Source: an uncultured Pelagibacteraceae bacterium (GTDB lineage: Bacteria > Pseudomonadota > Alphaproteobacteria > Pelagibacterales > Pelagibacteraceae). From it: 64,000 nt of DNA. The notes under the pieces were generated by a model that saw only the letters and a list, made by a program, of their open reading frames with translations, was not told where the DNA came from and ran no database searches. Positions within the stretch are counted from its first letter, which is position 1. The number at the start of each line of letters is the position of its first letter. The position numbers and the translations under genes are program-made. The stretch lies in the NCBI GenBank assembly GCA_902596925.1, contig CACJVT010000005.1, positions 28,984-92,983 on the forward strand. Reading direction: 5' to 3'. Positions 30,449 through 39,842 of this stretch are shown in pieces.

Positions 30449-30756
30449 AAAAAATTCTAACTATTAGTTTAATTTTTTCACTTATTGTAATCACCTCTTT
30501 TATAAAAAATTCTACAAAGAAAATTGATGAGGAATTATTTAGTTTAAAAGAGAATATATCAGAGTTAAATTTAGAATTAAATAATGTGAAACTTGAATTT
30601 GATTATTTAAGCTCTCCAGAAAAGCTGATTAGCTATCAAAATCTTTATTTTGAAAATAAATTAACGCAAAAGAGTATAAATGAAATTGAAATTATTGACT
30701 TAACAAAGGAAAAAATTCTTACAAACAATGTCAAAATTATAGATAGCGAAAAATAA
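30445..30756 (+). CDS. ftsL: Cell division protein FtsL
   Basis: A 103-residue single-pass membrane protein: a short cytoplasmic start, a TM helix at about 4-20, then a coiled coil ([20 protein letters not shown]) and the 'S.E.L' segment [11 protein letters not shown]. FtsL has little sequence conservation, so the call rests on size, topology and its place between rsmH and ftsI. It would bridge FtsQ and FtsB to FtsWI at the septum. Confidence 0.82.
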   Translation: MKKILTISLIFSLIVITSFIKNSTKKIDEELFSLKENISELNLELNNVKLEFDYLSSPEKLISYQNLYFENKLTQKSINEIEIIDLTKEKILTNNVKIIDSEK

Positions 30757-30760
30757 TGAT

Positions 30761-32431
30761 ATGAAGTTTATTCTCCAAGAAAACAAAGAGGAATTTGAAT
30801 TTAAAAGTGACAAAAAAAATTTTGATATTAGATTTAATAGAATTGCATTTATTTTTTTTATTTTTTTCCTTATTTCTATAATTTATTGTATTCATCTTAC
30901 TCATCTGGGATCTAGAGATTTAAATTCCAATGTTTCAAAGAATTATGGCTCTTTTAATAAAATTCAGAGAGCAAATATTTTAGACCGAAACAATCATTTT
31001 TTAGCAAAAACTGTTAATTCAATTGATATTGGAATAAATCCAGTTGAAGCGATAGATAAAAAAAAATTACTACTTAATCTAAAATATATCTTTCCTGATA
31101 AAGATTTTGAATTAATTAATTCAAAACTTTCAAAAGATAAATTTTTTTGGTTTGAAAAAAAAATTTCAGATGAGAATTATGAGAAAATTATGATGTTAGG
31201 TGATAAATCAATTAAACCACATGAAAATCTTATAAGAGTTTATCCACAAAAAAATTTATTTAGTCATATAATAGGACAGATAGATGATGATAACTTGGGG
31301 ATTTCTGGATTAGAGAAATCGTTAGATGTAGATTTAAAAAAAAACGATAAATCTATTCAACTTACTGTCGATAAAGATATTCAGTTCCTGATAAGAGAAG
31401 AGTTAATAAGGTTTAATAAAATATTTAAAACTAAAGGTAGTGCCTCAATTTTAATGGATATTGATAATGGTGAGATATTATCAATTATTTCGCTGCCTGA
31501 TTTTGACCCTAATCAAAGAGAAAATATTACAGATTTGAATTATATTAATAGAGCAACTAAAGGTGTTTATGAATTAGGTTCTGTTTTTAAAACTTTTACC
31601 TTGGCAGCAGCCTTAAATGAAAAGATAATAGAGCCAAATACTGAATTTAAAAATTTAGAAAAAAATATTACTTGTGGAAAAAATAAAATAAGTGAATATG
31701 ACAAAAAAATTCCCTCGAACTTAACTGCTGAAGAAATATTAATCCGCTCAGGCAACATAGGTTCGGTAAGAATCGGCCAAGCAATTGGGATTGAAAAATA
31801 TAAAAAATTTTTAAATGATCTTGACTTAATTAACTCAATACAATTTGACATAGAGGAAATGGGTAAACCAATACCCTTTAATTGGGGAAAGTGTAAGCTT
31901 GCAACAACTTCATATGGACATGGAATAACTACTACAATTTTACAATTGACTAGCGCTTACTCTACTATTGCTAACGGTGGTTTTAGGATCAATCCAACTC
32001 TTATAAAAAAAGAAAAATATATTAAAGGAGAAAGAATTTTAGAGGAAAATGTTTCATCAAATCTTGTTTCAATATTAAGAAAAATTGTAACTACAAAAGA
32101 AGGTACAGCAACTCTAGCTAATGTAGAAGGTTATGAGGTTGCAGGAAAAACTGGTACCGCAGAAAAAATACTAGAGGGTGGATACTCTCGGAAAAAGATT
32201 AATACTTTTGCTTCAGTATTTCCAGCCTCAAATCCTAAGTACAGCTTAGTTGTGATGTTGGATGAGCCTAAAACAAATAGTGAGTACGTTTATAATTATA
32301 GAGATGGATCAGGAATAAAATACAAAGGAACTCCTTTTAATACTGCAGGTTGGACTTCAGTTGAAGTTGTTGGTCAAATTATAGAAAAGATTGGGCCTAT
32401 TTTAGCCACAAAATACGCGCAAATTAATTAA
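30761..32431 (+). CDS. ftsI: Septal peptidoglycan transpeptidase FtsI (PBP3)
   Basis: A class B penicillin-binding protein, 556 residues, with one TM helix near 30-48 and a non-catalytic N-terminal domain (RANILDRNNHFLAKT). The transpeptidase motifs are the active-site SVFK in YELGSVFKTF, SGN in RSGNIGS and KTGT in AGKTGTAEK. It cross-links septal peptidoglycan together with FtsW. Probable ATG at 30761, five bases after ftsL. Confidence 0.95.
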   Translation: MKFILQENKEEFEFKSDKKNFDIRFNRIAFIFFIFFLISIIYCIHLTHLGSRDLNSNVSKNYGSFNKIQRANILDRNNHFLAKTVNSIDIGINPVEAIDKKKLLLNLKYIFPDKDFELINSKLSKDKFFWFEKKISDENYEKIMMLGDKSIKPHENLIRVYPQKNLFSHIIGQIDDDNLGISGLEKSLDVDLKKNDKSIQLTVDKDIQFLIREELIRFNKIFKTKGSASILMDIDNGEILSIISLPDFDPNQRENITDLNYINRATKGVYELGSVFKTFTLAAALNEKIIEPNTEFKNLEKNITCGKNKISEYDKKIPSNLTAEEILIRSGNIGSVRIGQAIGIEKYKKFLNDLDLINSIQFDIEEMGKPIPFNWGKCKLATTSYGHGITTTILQLTSAYSTIANGGFRINPTLIKKEKYIKGERILEENVSSNLVSILRKIVTTKEGTATLANVEGYEVAGKTGTAEKILEGGYSRKKINTFASVFPASNPKYSLVVMLDEPKTNSEYVYNYRDGSGIKYKGTPFNTAGWTSVEVVGQIIEKIGPILATKYAQIN

Positions 32432-32433
32432 CA

Positions 32434-35277
32434 ATGTTATTAGGCAATTATTTTACCAATATAGATAATAGTAAAAAAAAAATTTTTTTCTCAGGGATTT
32501 CATTCAATTCAAAAAATATTAAAAAAGATAATATTTTTTTTGCTATAAAAGGGAATAATTTTGATGGAAATAAATTTATTTCTATTGCAATAAAAAAAGG
32601 CTCTAAAATTATTATAAGCGAGAAACGAATTACAAATCTTCAAAAAGATATTTTATTCATTCATACTAAGAATATAAGAAAACTTTTAGCAGAAGTCGCT
32701 TTTAAAATTTATAAGAATAAACCAAATAATTTAATTGCTGTAACTGGAACAAATGGAAAATCATCTGTTTCAGATTTTTATTTTCAATTGTTAAAACTTA
32801 ATAAAATAAAAGTCGCCTCAATCGGAACATTAGGTGTAAAATCGAAAAATATAAGACGAAATTTACAAAATACTACGATAGACCCAATTCGAATGGGACA
32901 AATATTATCTAAATTAAAATCTCTAAAAATTAACAATGTAATTATGGAAGCATCCAGCCATGGTCTAACTCAACATAGGTTGGATGGTCTAAAGTTTTCA
33001 TCTGGTATTTTCACAAATTTATCTCAAGATCACCTAGATTATCATAAAAATTTTAAAGAATATTTTAAAGCAAAACAGTACCTCTTTGAAAATTTGATAG
33101 GAAAGAAAGGAAATGTAATAACAGATGAAACATTACCAGAATTTAAAAGAATAAAAAAAATCGCAATTTCTAGAAAATTGAAATTGCAGGTTTTAAATAA
33201 TAGCAAAAATCAATTTCAAATTTTATCTCATAGTTATAGAGGTGAGAAACAAATATTAAAAATTAGATACTATAATCTAACAAGAGAAATAAATTTAAAT
33301 CTTATTGGAAAAATACAATTAAAAAATATTTTAATGGCGATTATTGCAGCAAAAAATAGTAATATAGGTTTAATCAAGATTCTAAATGTTTTATCACAAC
33401 TTAAGCCAATAGATGGAAGACTTGAAAAAATAGGTAAAATCAAAAATAGGTCTAAAGTAATACTTGATTATGCACACACACCAGATGCACTTAGAATATG
33501 TCTTTCAAATCTTAAAGAGCAATTTCCGAATAAAAAAATAATTTTACTCTTTGGTTGTGGTGGAAATAGAGATCAAAATAAAAGATTTAAAATGGGAAAG
33601 ATTGCATGTGATTATTCTAACGAAATTTATTTAACAGATGATAATCCTAGATTTGAAGATCCAAGAAAAATAAGAGATGATATTAAAAAGGGTATTCAAG
33701 ACACTTCGATAAAAGAAATTCCTGATAGAAAAAAAGCTATTTCTGAGGCCATCAAAAATTTAAATACAGGTGATATTTTGTTGGTTGCTGGAAAAGGTCA
33801 TGAGAAAACTCAAGATTTTGGTAAAAAGAAAATTTATTTTTCAGACAAAAAAATTATTTTAGATTGTATTAAACTTAAGAATACAAACTTATCAAAAAAC
33901 TTTAAGATAAATATTATTAAAGAATTATCGAAAATCAAAAATAAAATTCCTTTAGTAAAAGCAGATAAAGCAAGAATTAATTCCAAAGAGGTAAATAAGA
34001 ATGATATCTTTTTTGCTATTAAAGGAAAAAAAAATGATGGAAATAAATATATTGGAGAGGCTTTTAAAAAAAAAGCATCCTTAGTTGTAGTAAATAAAGT
34101 TCAAAATAAATTTAATAGCAAACGTCAAATAAAAGTAAGAAATACACTAAAATTTATGACTGAAATTTCAAAAATATTTAGACAAAATATCGATACAAAT
34201 ATCATAGCTATTACAGGAAGTTGTGGAAAAACTACTCTCAAAGAATTATTAGGCAATGTGTTAGGAAAGATTTCTAGTGTTAGTATTTCTCCAAAATCAT
34301 ATAACAATAAATTTGGAGTTCCATTAAGTTTACTAAATTTAAAACATAGTGATGAATTTGGAGTTTTAGAGGTTGGTATGGATAAAAAAGGGGAAATAGA
34401 TAATTTAACAAATATTATAAAACCGAATGTTGGCTTGATAACTAACATAAATTATGCACATGCAAAAAATTTCAAAAATATCAAACAAATTGCTTTAGCT
34501 AAAGCAGAGATAATTAAAAATATATTACCCAATGGTTTTGTTGTCTTGAATGCTGATGATAGTTTTTTCAAATTACATAAAAAAATTGCTGAAAATAATA
34601 ATATTAATGTGATTTCTTTTGGGATCAAAACTAAAAAAGCAAATGTTAAGTTGTCTAATATTAAAAAAGTTAAAAAGACATTTAAAATTAAAGTTAAACT
34701 TAATGATAAGTTCAAATATTTTATAATTTCTAATAATTTTCAAAGTAATATTTATAATATTTTAAGCGCTTTAAGTGTAATAAGTATTTACAAAAATGTG
34801 CTTAAACTTAATGAAAAAATTTTCTTAGATTTTAGAAGCCCAGCAGGAAGAGGAGATCATTCTACAATAAAGATAGGTAACAAAAAAATAAACTTAATTG
34901 ATGAAAGTTATAATTCTAATCCTCTATCTTTAAAATCAGCCTTAAAAAATTATGACAATATAAATACAAAAAAATATCGTAAATATCTTTTGCTTGGAGA
35001 TATGATGGAACTTGGTTCACATTCAAAAAAACTCCACCAATCAATAGTTCCTTTAATAAACGAGACAAATATTGATAAAGTATTTGTTATGGGAAAAATG
35101 GTAAGAGAAATATTCAATAATATTGTGAAGGTAAAAAGAGGAAGAATTTTAGAAAATAAATCAGGAATTTTTGAATTAATTAAGAAAGATTTCAATAATA
35201 ATGATTATTTAATGATTAAAGCCTCAAATGCGACAGGTTTCAACAGTATAGTAAATAACTTAAAGGGTTTAAATTAA
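32434..35277 (+). CDS. murE-murF: MurE-MurF fusion: UDP-MurNAc-tripeptide synthetase + tripeptide--D-Ala-D-Ala ligase
   Basis: A single 947-residue frame carries two Mur ligases. Residues about 1-480 are MurE, with GTNGKSSV (ATP site) near 108, ASSHGLTQHRL, and the meso-diaminopimelate-specific DNPR in LTDDNPRFEDPR. Residues about 485-947 are MurF, with the N-terminal NSKEVNKNDIFFAIKG opening, TGSCGKTT near 592, NYAHAKNF and DESYNSNP. Each half is close to the normal length of the separate enzymes and no stop or restart lies between them. So two consecutive cytoplasmic steps, addition of DAP and of D-Ala-D-Ala, are physically joined. Confidence 0.93.
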   Translation: MLLGNYFTNIDNSKKKIFFSGISFNSKNIKKDNIFFAIKGNNFDGNKFISIAIKKGSKIIISEKRITNLQKDILFIHTKNIRKLLAEVAFKIYKNKPNNLIAVTGTNGKSSVSDFYFQLLKLNKIKVASIGTLGVKSKNIRRNLQNTTIDPIRMGQILSKLKSLKINNVIMEASSHGLTQHRLDGLKFSSGIFTNLSQDHLDYHKNFKEYFKAKQYLFENLIGKKGNVITDETLPEFKRIKKIAISRKLKLQVLNNSKNQFQILSHSYRGEKQILKIRYYNLTREINLNLIGKIQLKNILMAIIAAKNSNIGLIKILNVLSQLKPIDGRLEKIGKIKNRSKVILDYAHTPDALRICLSNLKEQFPNKKIILLFGCGGNRDQNKRFKMGKIACDYSNEIYLTDDNPRFEDPRKIRDDIKKGIQDTSIKEIPDRKKAISEAIKNLNTGDILLVAGKGHEKTQDFGKKKIYFSDKKIILDCIKLKNTNLSKNFKINIIKELSKIKNKIPLVKADKARINSKEVNKNDIFFAIKGKKNDGNKYIGEAFKKKASLVVVNKVQNKFNSKRQIKVRNTLKFMTEISKIFRQNIDTNIIAITGSCGKTTLKELLGNVLGKISSVSISPKSYNNKFGVPLSLLNLKHSDEFGVLEVGMDKKGEIDNLTNIIKPNVGLITNINYAHAKNFKNIKQIALAKAEIIKNILPNGFVVLNADDSFFKLHKKIAENNNINVISFGIKTKKANVKLSNIKKVKKTFKIKVKLNDKFKYFIISNNFQSNIYNILSALSVISIYKNVLKLNEKIFLDFRSPAGRGDHSTIKIGNKKINLIDESYNSNPLSLKSALKNYDNINTKKYRKYLLLGDMMELGSHSKKLHQSIVPLINETNIDKVFVMGKMVREIFNNIVKVKRGRILENKSGIFELIKKDFNNNDYLMIKASNATGFNSIVNNLKGLN

Positions 35278-36363
35278 ATGCTTTATCAATTTTTACTAAA
35301 TTTTGTTGATAGTTTTAGTTTTTTAAATGTATTTAAATATCTAACATTTAGGACTGGTTTATCTTTTTTTACGTCATTAATTATTGTTTTAATTATCGGA
35401 GGAACTTTTATAAAATTTTTTTCAAAACAAAAAATTTTAAATCCTATCCGTAATGATGGTCCAGAAGATCATATAGTTAAGAAAATAGGAACTCCGACTA
35501 TGGGTGGAGTAATTATTTTGATTGGTTTGTTAATATCAGTACTATTCTGGGCTGATTTATCGAATTTAAATGTTTTATTTTGTTTATATATCGCAATTTC
35601 TTTTGGTTTACTTGGGGCATTCGATGATTATAAAAAAATAAAGTACAGTAACTCCTCAGGTATCTCATCAAAGTTAAAATTAACCATTCAAATAATACTA
35701 GCAATAATTGGTGTTAGTTTTTATGTTTACTTTAATGACTATCAAGATTTAACTAATCTATACTTTCCTTTTTTTAAAAACCTCATCATTAATCTCGGAT
35801 GGTTTTTTATACCTTTTTCAATATTTGTAATTATTGGTTCATCGAATGCTGTAAATCTCACTGATGGATTAGATGGGTTAGCAACAGTGCCTGTCATACT
35901 TGTTGCAGCTTGTTTTGCATTTATAAGTTATGTTACAGGAAACATTGTATTCTCAAATTATTTGCAAATTCCTTACATAGAGGGAACTGGGGAAGTTTCA
36001 ATTTTTTGTGGAGCAATCATTGGCTCTTGCTTAGGCTTTTTATGGTTCAACGCACCTCCGGCAAAAATTTTTATGGGAGACACTGGATCTTTGTCTTTGG
36101 GTGGCTCTTTAGGAGCAGTTGGTATAATAACAAAACATGAAATAGTTTTAGCAATTACTGGAGGTTTATTTGTTCTTGAAGCAGTTTCAGTGATTGTGCA
36201 AGTAATATCATTTAAACTTACTGGTAAAAGAGTTTTTAAAATGGCACCAATCCATCATCACTTTGAGAAGAAAGGTTGGCCTGAATCAACAGTTGTAATT
36301 AGATTTTGGATAATTTCTATTATTTTAGCAATGATAGGACTTGCTACATTAAAACTAAGATAA
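35278..36363 (+). CDS. mraY: Phospho-N-acetylmuramoyl-pentapeptide-transferase
   Basis: It forms lipid I from UDP-MurNAc-pentapeptide and undecaprenyl phosphate. A 361-residue protein with about ten TM helices. Motifs are GTPTMGG, the Asp pair in GAFDDYKK, NAVNLTDGLDGLA, the catalytic GDTGSLSLGG and the C-terminal MAPIHHHFEKKGW. It begins directly after the murE-murF stop and shares an A with murD (TAATG). Confidence 0.97.
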   Translation: MLYQFLLNFVDSFSFLNVFKYLTFRTGLSFFTSLIIVLIIGGTFIKFFSKQKILNPIRNDGPEDHIVKKIGTPTMGGVIILIGLLISVLFWADLSNLNVLFCLYIAISFGLLGAFDDYKKIKYSNSSGISSKLKLTIQIILAIIGVSFYVYFNDYQDLTNLYFPFFKNLIINLGWFFIPFSIFVIIGSSNAVNLTDGLDGLATVPVILVAACFAFISYVTGNIVFSNYLQIPYIEGTGEVSIFCGAIIGSCLGFLWFNAPPAKIFMGDTGSLSLGGSLGAVGIITKHEIVLAITGGLFVLEAVSVIVQVISFKLTGKRVFKMAPIHHHFEKKGWPESTVVIRFWIISIILAMIGLATLKLR

Positions 36364-37673
36364 TGAGTGATAATTCACAAATTTTCTTTAATAAAAAAAT
36401 TTTAATTTATGGATTAGGAAAAAGTGGACTTTCGTCATTCAATTTTTTAAGAAATAAAAATGATGTTTATTTATTTGATGATAACCCAAATCTTAAAATA
36501 AATAAGTCGATTAAAAAAAAAACTCTCAATTTTAAAAAATTATTAAAAACCAAATTTGATATAATTATATTAAGCCCAGGAATTGATATAAAAAAATGTA
36601 AGTTAAAAAATTTACTTAGAAAAAAAAATAAGAATATCTATACAGATCTAGATGTTTTTTACTCATTTTATAAAAATGTCTCATTAACAATAACTGGCAC
36701 AAACGGAAAGTCCACCACATGCAAACTTCTATATGATATCTTAAAAGATCAAAAAAAAGACGTAAGATTAGCAGGAAATATTGGCACACCAATACTATCT
36801 ATAAATAAGATCTCAAAAAAAACAATTTTCGTTATTGAGGCTTCATCCTACCAATTAGAATATAGCAAAATTTTTTCATCAAAATTTGCCGCTATCCTTA
36901 ATATTGCGCCAGATCATTTGGAGAGACATGGTAATTTAAAAAATTATATAGAGGCAAAATTTAAAATTTTTAATAATCGAAAAAGAGGAGCTATTGGATT
37001 TGTAAATAAAAATGATCATTTAATTCAAAAAAGAATTAAAACAATAAAGCCTAAATTAAAACTGGTAAATGTAGATACAAAATTGAACAATCTAATTTTG
37101 AAAAAAATTAGAAACAAATATTTTTTATCAAGATCAAATCAAGCAAATCTCTCATTTGTTTTAGAAATGATAAAAAAATTTAATGTAAAATCAAATAAAT
37201 TATTAGAAAGCGTAAATAAATTCAAAGGATTGAATTATAGGCAGAAAATTATTTATAACAAAAATAAATTAATCATCATTAATGATTCTAAATCAACAAG
37301 TTATTCTTCTTCAAAAGAATTATTAGAAATGTATAAGAATATTCATTGGTTAATTGGTGGTATTCCAAAAAAAGATGACAAAATATCGTTATCAAAAAAA
37401 TATTTTAGAAATATTAAGATTTATGTCTTTGGTAAAAACTTTAAAAAATTTTCAAAAGATTTAAAGAAAAATGCGGAACTTAAAAGTTTTAAAAATTTAA
37501 ATCTTGCAGTATCAGCAATTTTTAAGAATATTCATAAAAAGAAACACTCAAATAATACAATCTTATTTAGTCCAGCCTCTGCATCATTTGATAGTTTTAA
37601 AAATTTTGAGGAAAGAGGATCATATTTTAATAAGTTGATAAAAAGATATATTAATGAAAGAAAAATTATTTAG
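36363..37673 (+). CDS. murD: UDP-N-acetylmuramoylalanine--D-glutamate ligase
   Basis: The Mur ligase adding D-Glu. From the ATG at 36363 (MSDNSQIFF), which overlaps the mraY stop, it is 436 residues. It has an N-terminal Rossmann part (IYGLGKSGLSS), the ATP site TGTNGKSTT near 118, IEASSYQLE, LNIAPDHLERHG and the C-terminal FSPASASFDSFKNFEERG. The frame is open further upstream, but that stretch lies inside mraY. Its end overlaps ftsW by 20 bases. Confidence 0.95.
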   Translation: MSDNSQIFFNKKILIYGLGKSGLSSFNFLRNKNDVYLFDDNPNLKINKSIKKKTLNFKKLLKTKFDIIILSPGIDIKKCKLKNLLRKKNKNIYTDLDVFYSFYKNVSLTITGTNGKSTTCKLLYDILKDQKKDVRLAGNIGTPILSINKISKKTIFVIEASSYQLEYSKIFSSKFAAILNIAPDHLERHGNLKNYIEAKFKIFNNRKRGAIGFVNKNDHLIQKRIKTIKPKLKLVNVDTKLNNLILKKIRNKYFLSRSNQANLSFVLEMIKKFNVKSNKLLESVNKFKGLNYRQKIIYNKNKLIIINDSKSTSYSSSKELLEMYKNIHWLIGGIPKKDDKISLSKKYFRNIKIYVFGKNFKKFSKDLKKNAELKSFKNLNLAVSAIFKNIHKKKHSNNTILFSPASASFDSFKNFEERGSYFNKLIKRYINERKII

Positions 37674-38781
37674 TTATATTTCTTTTTATCAATGGTGGAA
37701 AAGTATTGATAAACCTATTCTATCATTGATTTTAATTTTATTTTTGGCGGGTTTATTCTTCTCATTAGTATCAACTTCCCTAATTGCATCTGATAAATTA
37801 GATACGAATACTTATTTCTTTTTTTTAAAACATACAGTTTTTGTTTTTTTTGGCTTTTTTTTAATTTTTATTTTATCTTTTATACCTGAAAAAGAAATTT
37901 ATAGAATTTCACTAATATTTTTCTGTTTATCATTAGTTTTGTTATTCCTGGTTCCTATAATTGGAGTAGAGATTAAGGGTTCCAAGAGATGGATTGATTT
38001 GTTGGTATTGCCAAGAATACAACCTATTGAGTTTGTAAAGCCTTTTTTAATAGTGATAATGAGTATGATAATTTGCTCTCAAAAATATACTAATTTTAAT
38101 TTGAAATACTTCTTATCTTTTTTGTTAACTACACTGATATCGAGTCTTTTGATACTTCAACCAGATATTGGTCAAACTCTTTTAATTGGTTTTAGTTGGT
38201 TAGTTTTGATTTTTATTTCTGGTATTAGTATATTTTTTTTGAGCTTAGTTTTTTTTATCTCTCTAGCCACGATAGCATCTATCATTAGTTACCTTCCACA
38301 ATTTAAATACATAAAAGATAGATTATTTTCTTTTTTTAATCCTGAAATGGGCACTCATAACTTTCAATCAGATAAAGCATTAGAAGCTATAATAAGTGGA
38401 GGTTTTTTTGGAAAAGGCATTGGAGAGGGAACATTAAAAAACAGAGTCCCTGAAGCTCATACAGATTACATTATTTCAGTAATTTCGGAAGAGTTTGGAG
38501 TAATCTTCATAATGTTAATCTTATTAACCTACCTAGTATTAATATTTTCAGTTCTGAAAAAAGTTTACAAAGAAAATGACAAAAAGATCAAACTAATCCT
38601 AACCGGATCCATTAGCTTAATACTCATGCAAGCAATGATTCACATAGGAGTAAATATTAGATTATTCCCAACTACAGGAATGACTTTACCATTTTTAAGT
38701 TATGGGGGTTCATCGATTATAAGTATTTCTATAATGTCTGGTATAATTTTGAATTTAACAAAAAGAAAAGTAACTGAATGA
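37654..38781 (+). CDS. ftsW: Septal peptidoglycan polymerase FtsW (SEDS family)
   Basis: A 375-residue polytopic membrane protein with about ten TM helices. SEDS motifs are KGSKRWIDL, IQPIEFVKP, LLQPDIGQT (with the catalytic Asp region), GEGTLKNRVPEAHTDYI and FPTTGMTLPFLSYGGSS. It polymerises lipid II at the septum with FtsI. It overlaps murD upstream and murG by 4 bases downstream. RodA is the close relative; the dcw position supports FtsW. Confidence 0.95.
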   Translation: MKEKLFSYISFYQWWKSIDKPILSLILILFLAGLFFSLVSTSLIASDKLDTNTYFFFLKHTVFVFFGFFLIFILSFIPEKEIYRISLIFFCLSLVLLFLVPIIGVEIKGSKRWIDLLVLPRIQPIEFVKPFLIVIMSMIICSQKYTNFNLKYFLSFLLTTLISSLLILQPDIGQTLLIGFSWLVLIFISGISIFFLSLVFFISLATIASIISYLPQFKYIKDRLFSFFNPEMGTHNFQSDKALEAIISGGFFGKGIGEGTLKNRVPEAHTDYIISVISEEFGVIFIMLILLTYLVLIFSVLKKVYKENDKKIKLILTGSISLILMQAMIHIGVNIRLFPTTGMTLPFLSYGGSSIISISIMSGIILNLTKRKVTE

Positions 38782-39842
38782 AAAATATATTAATTTCAAC
38801 AGGAGGATCAGGGGGACATGTAGTGCCAGCAAAAATTCTAAGTGAACATTTGCATTCAAATTTTAATGTTTTTATTTCTACTGACTCAAGAGGGCTGAAA
38901 TATCTAGATGATAAAAAAAATGATATTATTTTGATAAATACTCCTAAATTAAATCTTAATATATTTTTTATATTTAAAATATTTCAAGTAATTTATTTGG
39001 TGATTAAAACAGTTTTCTTATTAAAAAAAAATAAGATTAATGTCGTTTTTTCAACAGGAGGATATATGTCATTACCTGTTTGTTTTGGTGCAAAATTATT
39101 AGGAATAAAGATATACCTACTTGAACCCAATATTGTTTTAGGTAGAGCAAACAGACTCTTTTTAGGTTTTTGTAAAAAAATTTTTACTTATACAGAAAGC
39201 TTAAAAAACTTTCCCGAAAAACTTAAACATAAAATTCAAATAATAACTCCACTAGTTAAAAAAAATTTTTATGAGAAAAGAGAAATTAAAACAGAAAATA
39301 AAGCATTCTGTCTTTTGGTTGTCGGTGGCAGTCAAGGAGCAAAGATTTTTGACAATGTGGTAAAAAATGTAATCGTTAATTTGTCAAAAAAAAATAAAAT
39401 TAAAATCATTCAACAAACTCATAAGAGTAATACTGATCAATTAAGAAGTATTTATGATGAGGCTAAAATTGAAAATACTATTTTTGATTTTGAGGAAAAT
39501 TTGGCAGATTTGATAAATCAATCAGACCTATGTATTACGCGTGCTGGTGCATCTACTTTGGCAGAATTATCAATCATGAATAAACCGTTCCTAACAATCC
39601 CTTTAGTTTCAGCAAAAGATAATCATCAATTTGAAAACGCAAATTTTTATCAAAATTTAGGTTGCTGCTGGATTATGAATCAAAAAGACTTTAATAACGT
39701 TAATTTAGAAAAATTTTTAAATCATATAATTATGAATAAGTCCGAATATAATATAAAAAAAAATAACTTAGAAAAACATAATTCCCAAAACTCATGGAAT
39801 AATATAAATCAAAAAATATTGGAAATTATAAATGAAAATTGA
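38778..39842 (+). CDS. murG: Lipid II synthase (UDP-GlcNAc transferase)
   Basis: A GT-B glycosyltransferase of 354 residues that adds GlcNAc to lipid I at the inner face of the membrane. The glycine-rich loop STGGSGGHVVPA is at the N-terminus, with STGGYMSLPV near 95. The C-terminal domain has VVGGSQGAKIFD, the UDP-GlcNAc site CITRAGASTLAELS and PLVSAKDNHQFENA. It overlaps ftsW and murC. Confidence 0.96.
   Translation: MKNILISTGGSGGHVVPAKILSEHLHSNFNVFISTDSRGLKYLDDKKNDIILINTPKLNLNIFFIFKIFQVIYLVIKTVFLLKKNKINVVFSTGGYMSLPVCFGAKLLGIKIYLLEPNIVLGRANRLFLGFCKKIFTYTESLKNFPEKLKHKIQIITPLVKKNFYEKREIKTENKAFCLLVVGGSQGAKIFDNVVKNVIVNLSKKNKIKIIQQTHKSNTDQLRSIYDEAKIENTIFDFEENLADLINQSDLCITRAGASTLAELSIMNKPFLTIPLVSAKDNHQFENANFYQNLGCCWIMNQKDFNNVNLEKFLNHIIMNKSEYNIKKNNLEKHNSQNSWNNINQKILEIINEN

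Noticed and set aside
36306..36362. Upstream extension of murD
   Set aside because: It lies inside mraY; the ATG overlapping the mraY stop fits the family and the TAATG coupling.
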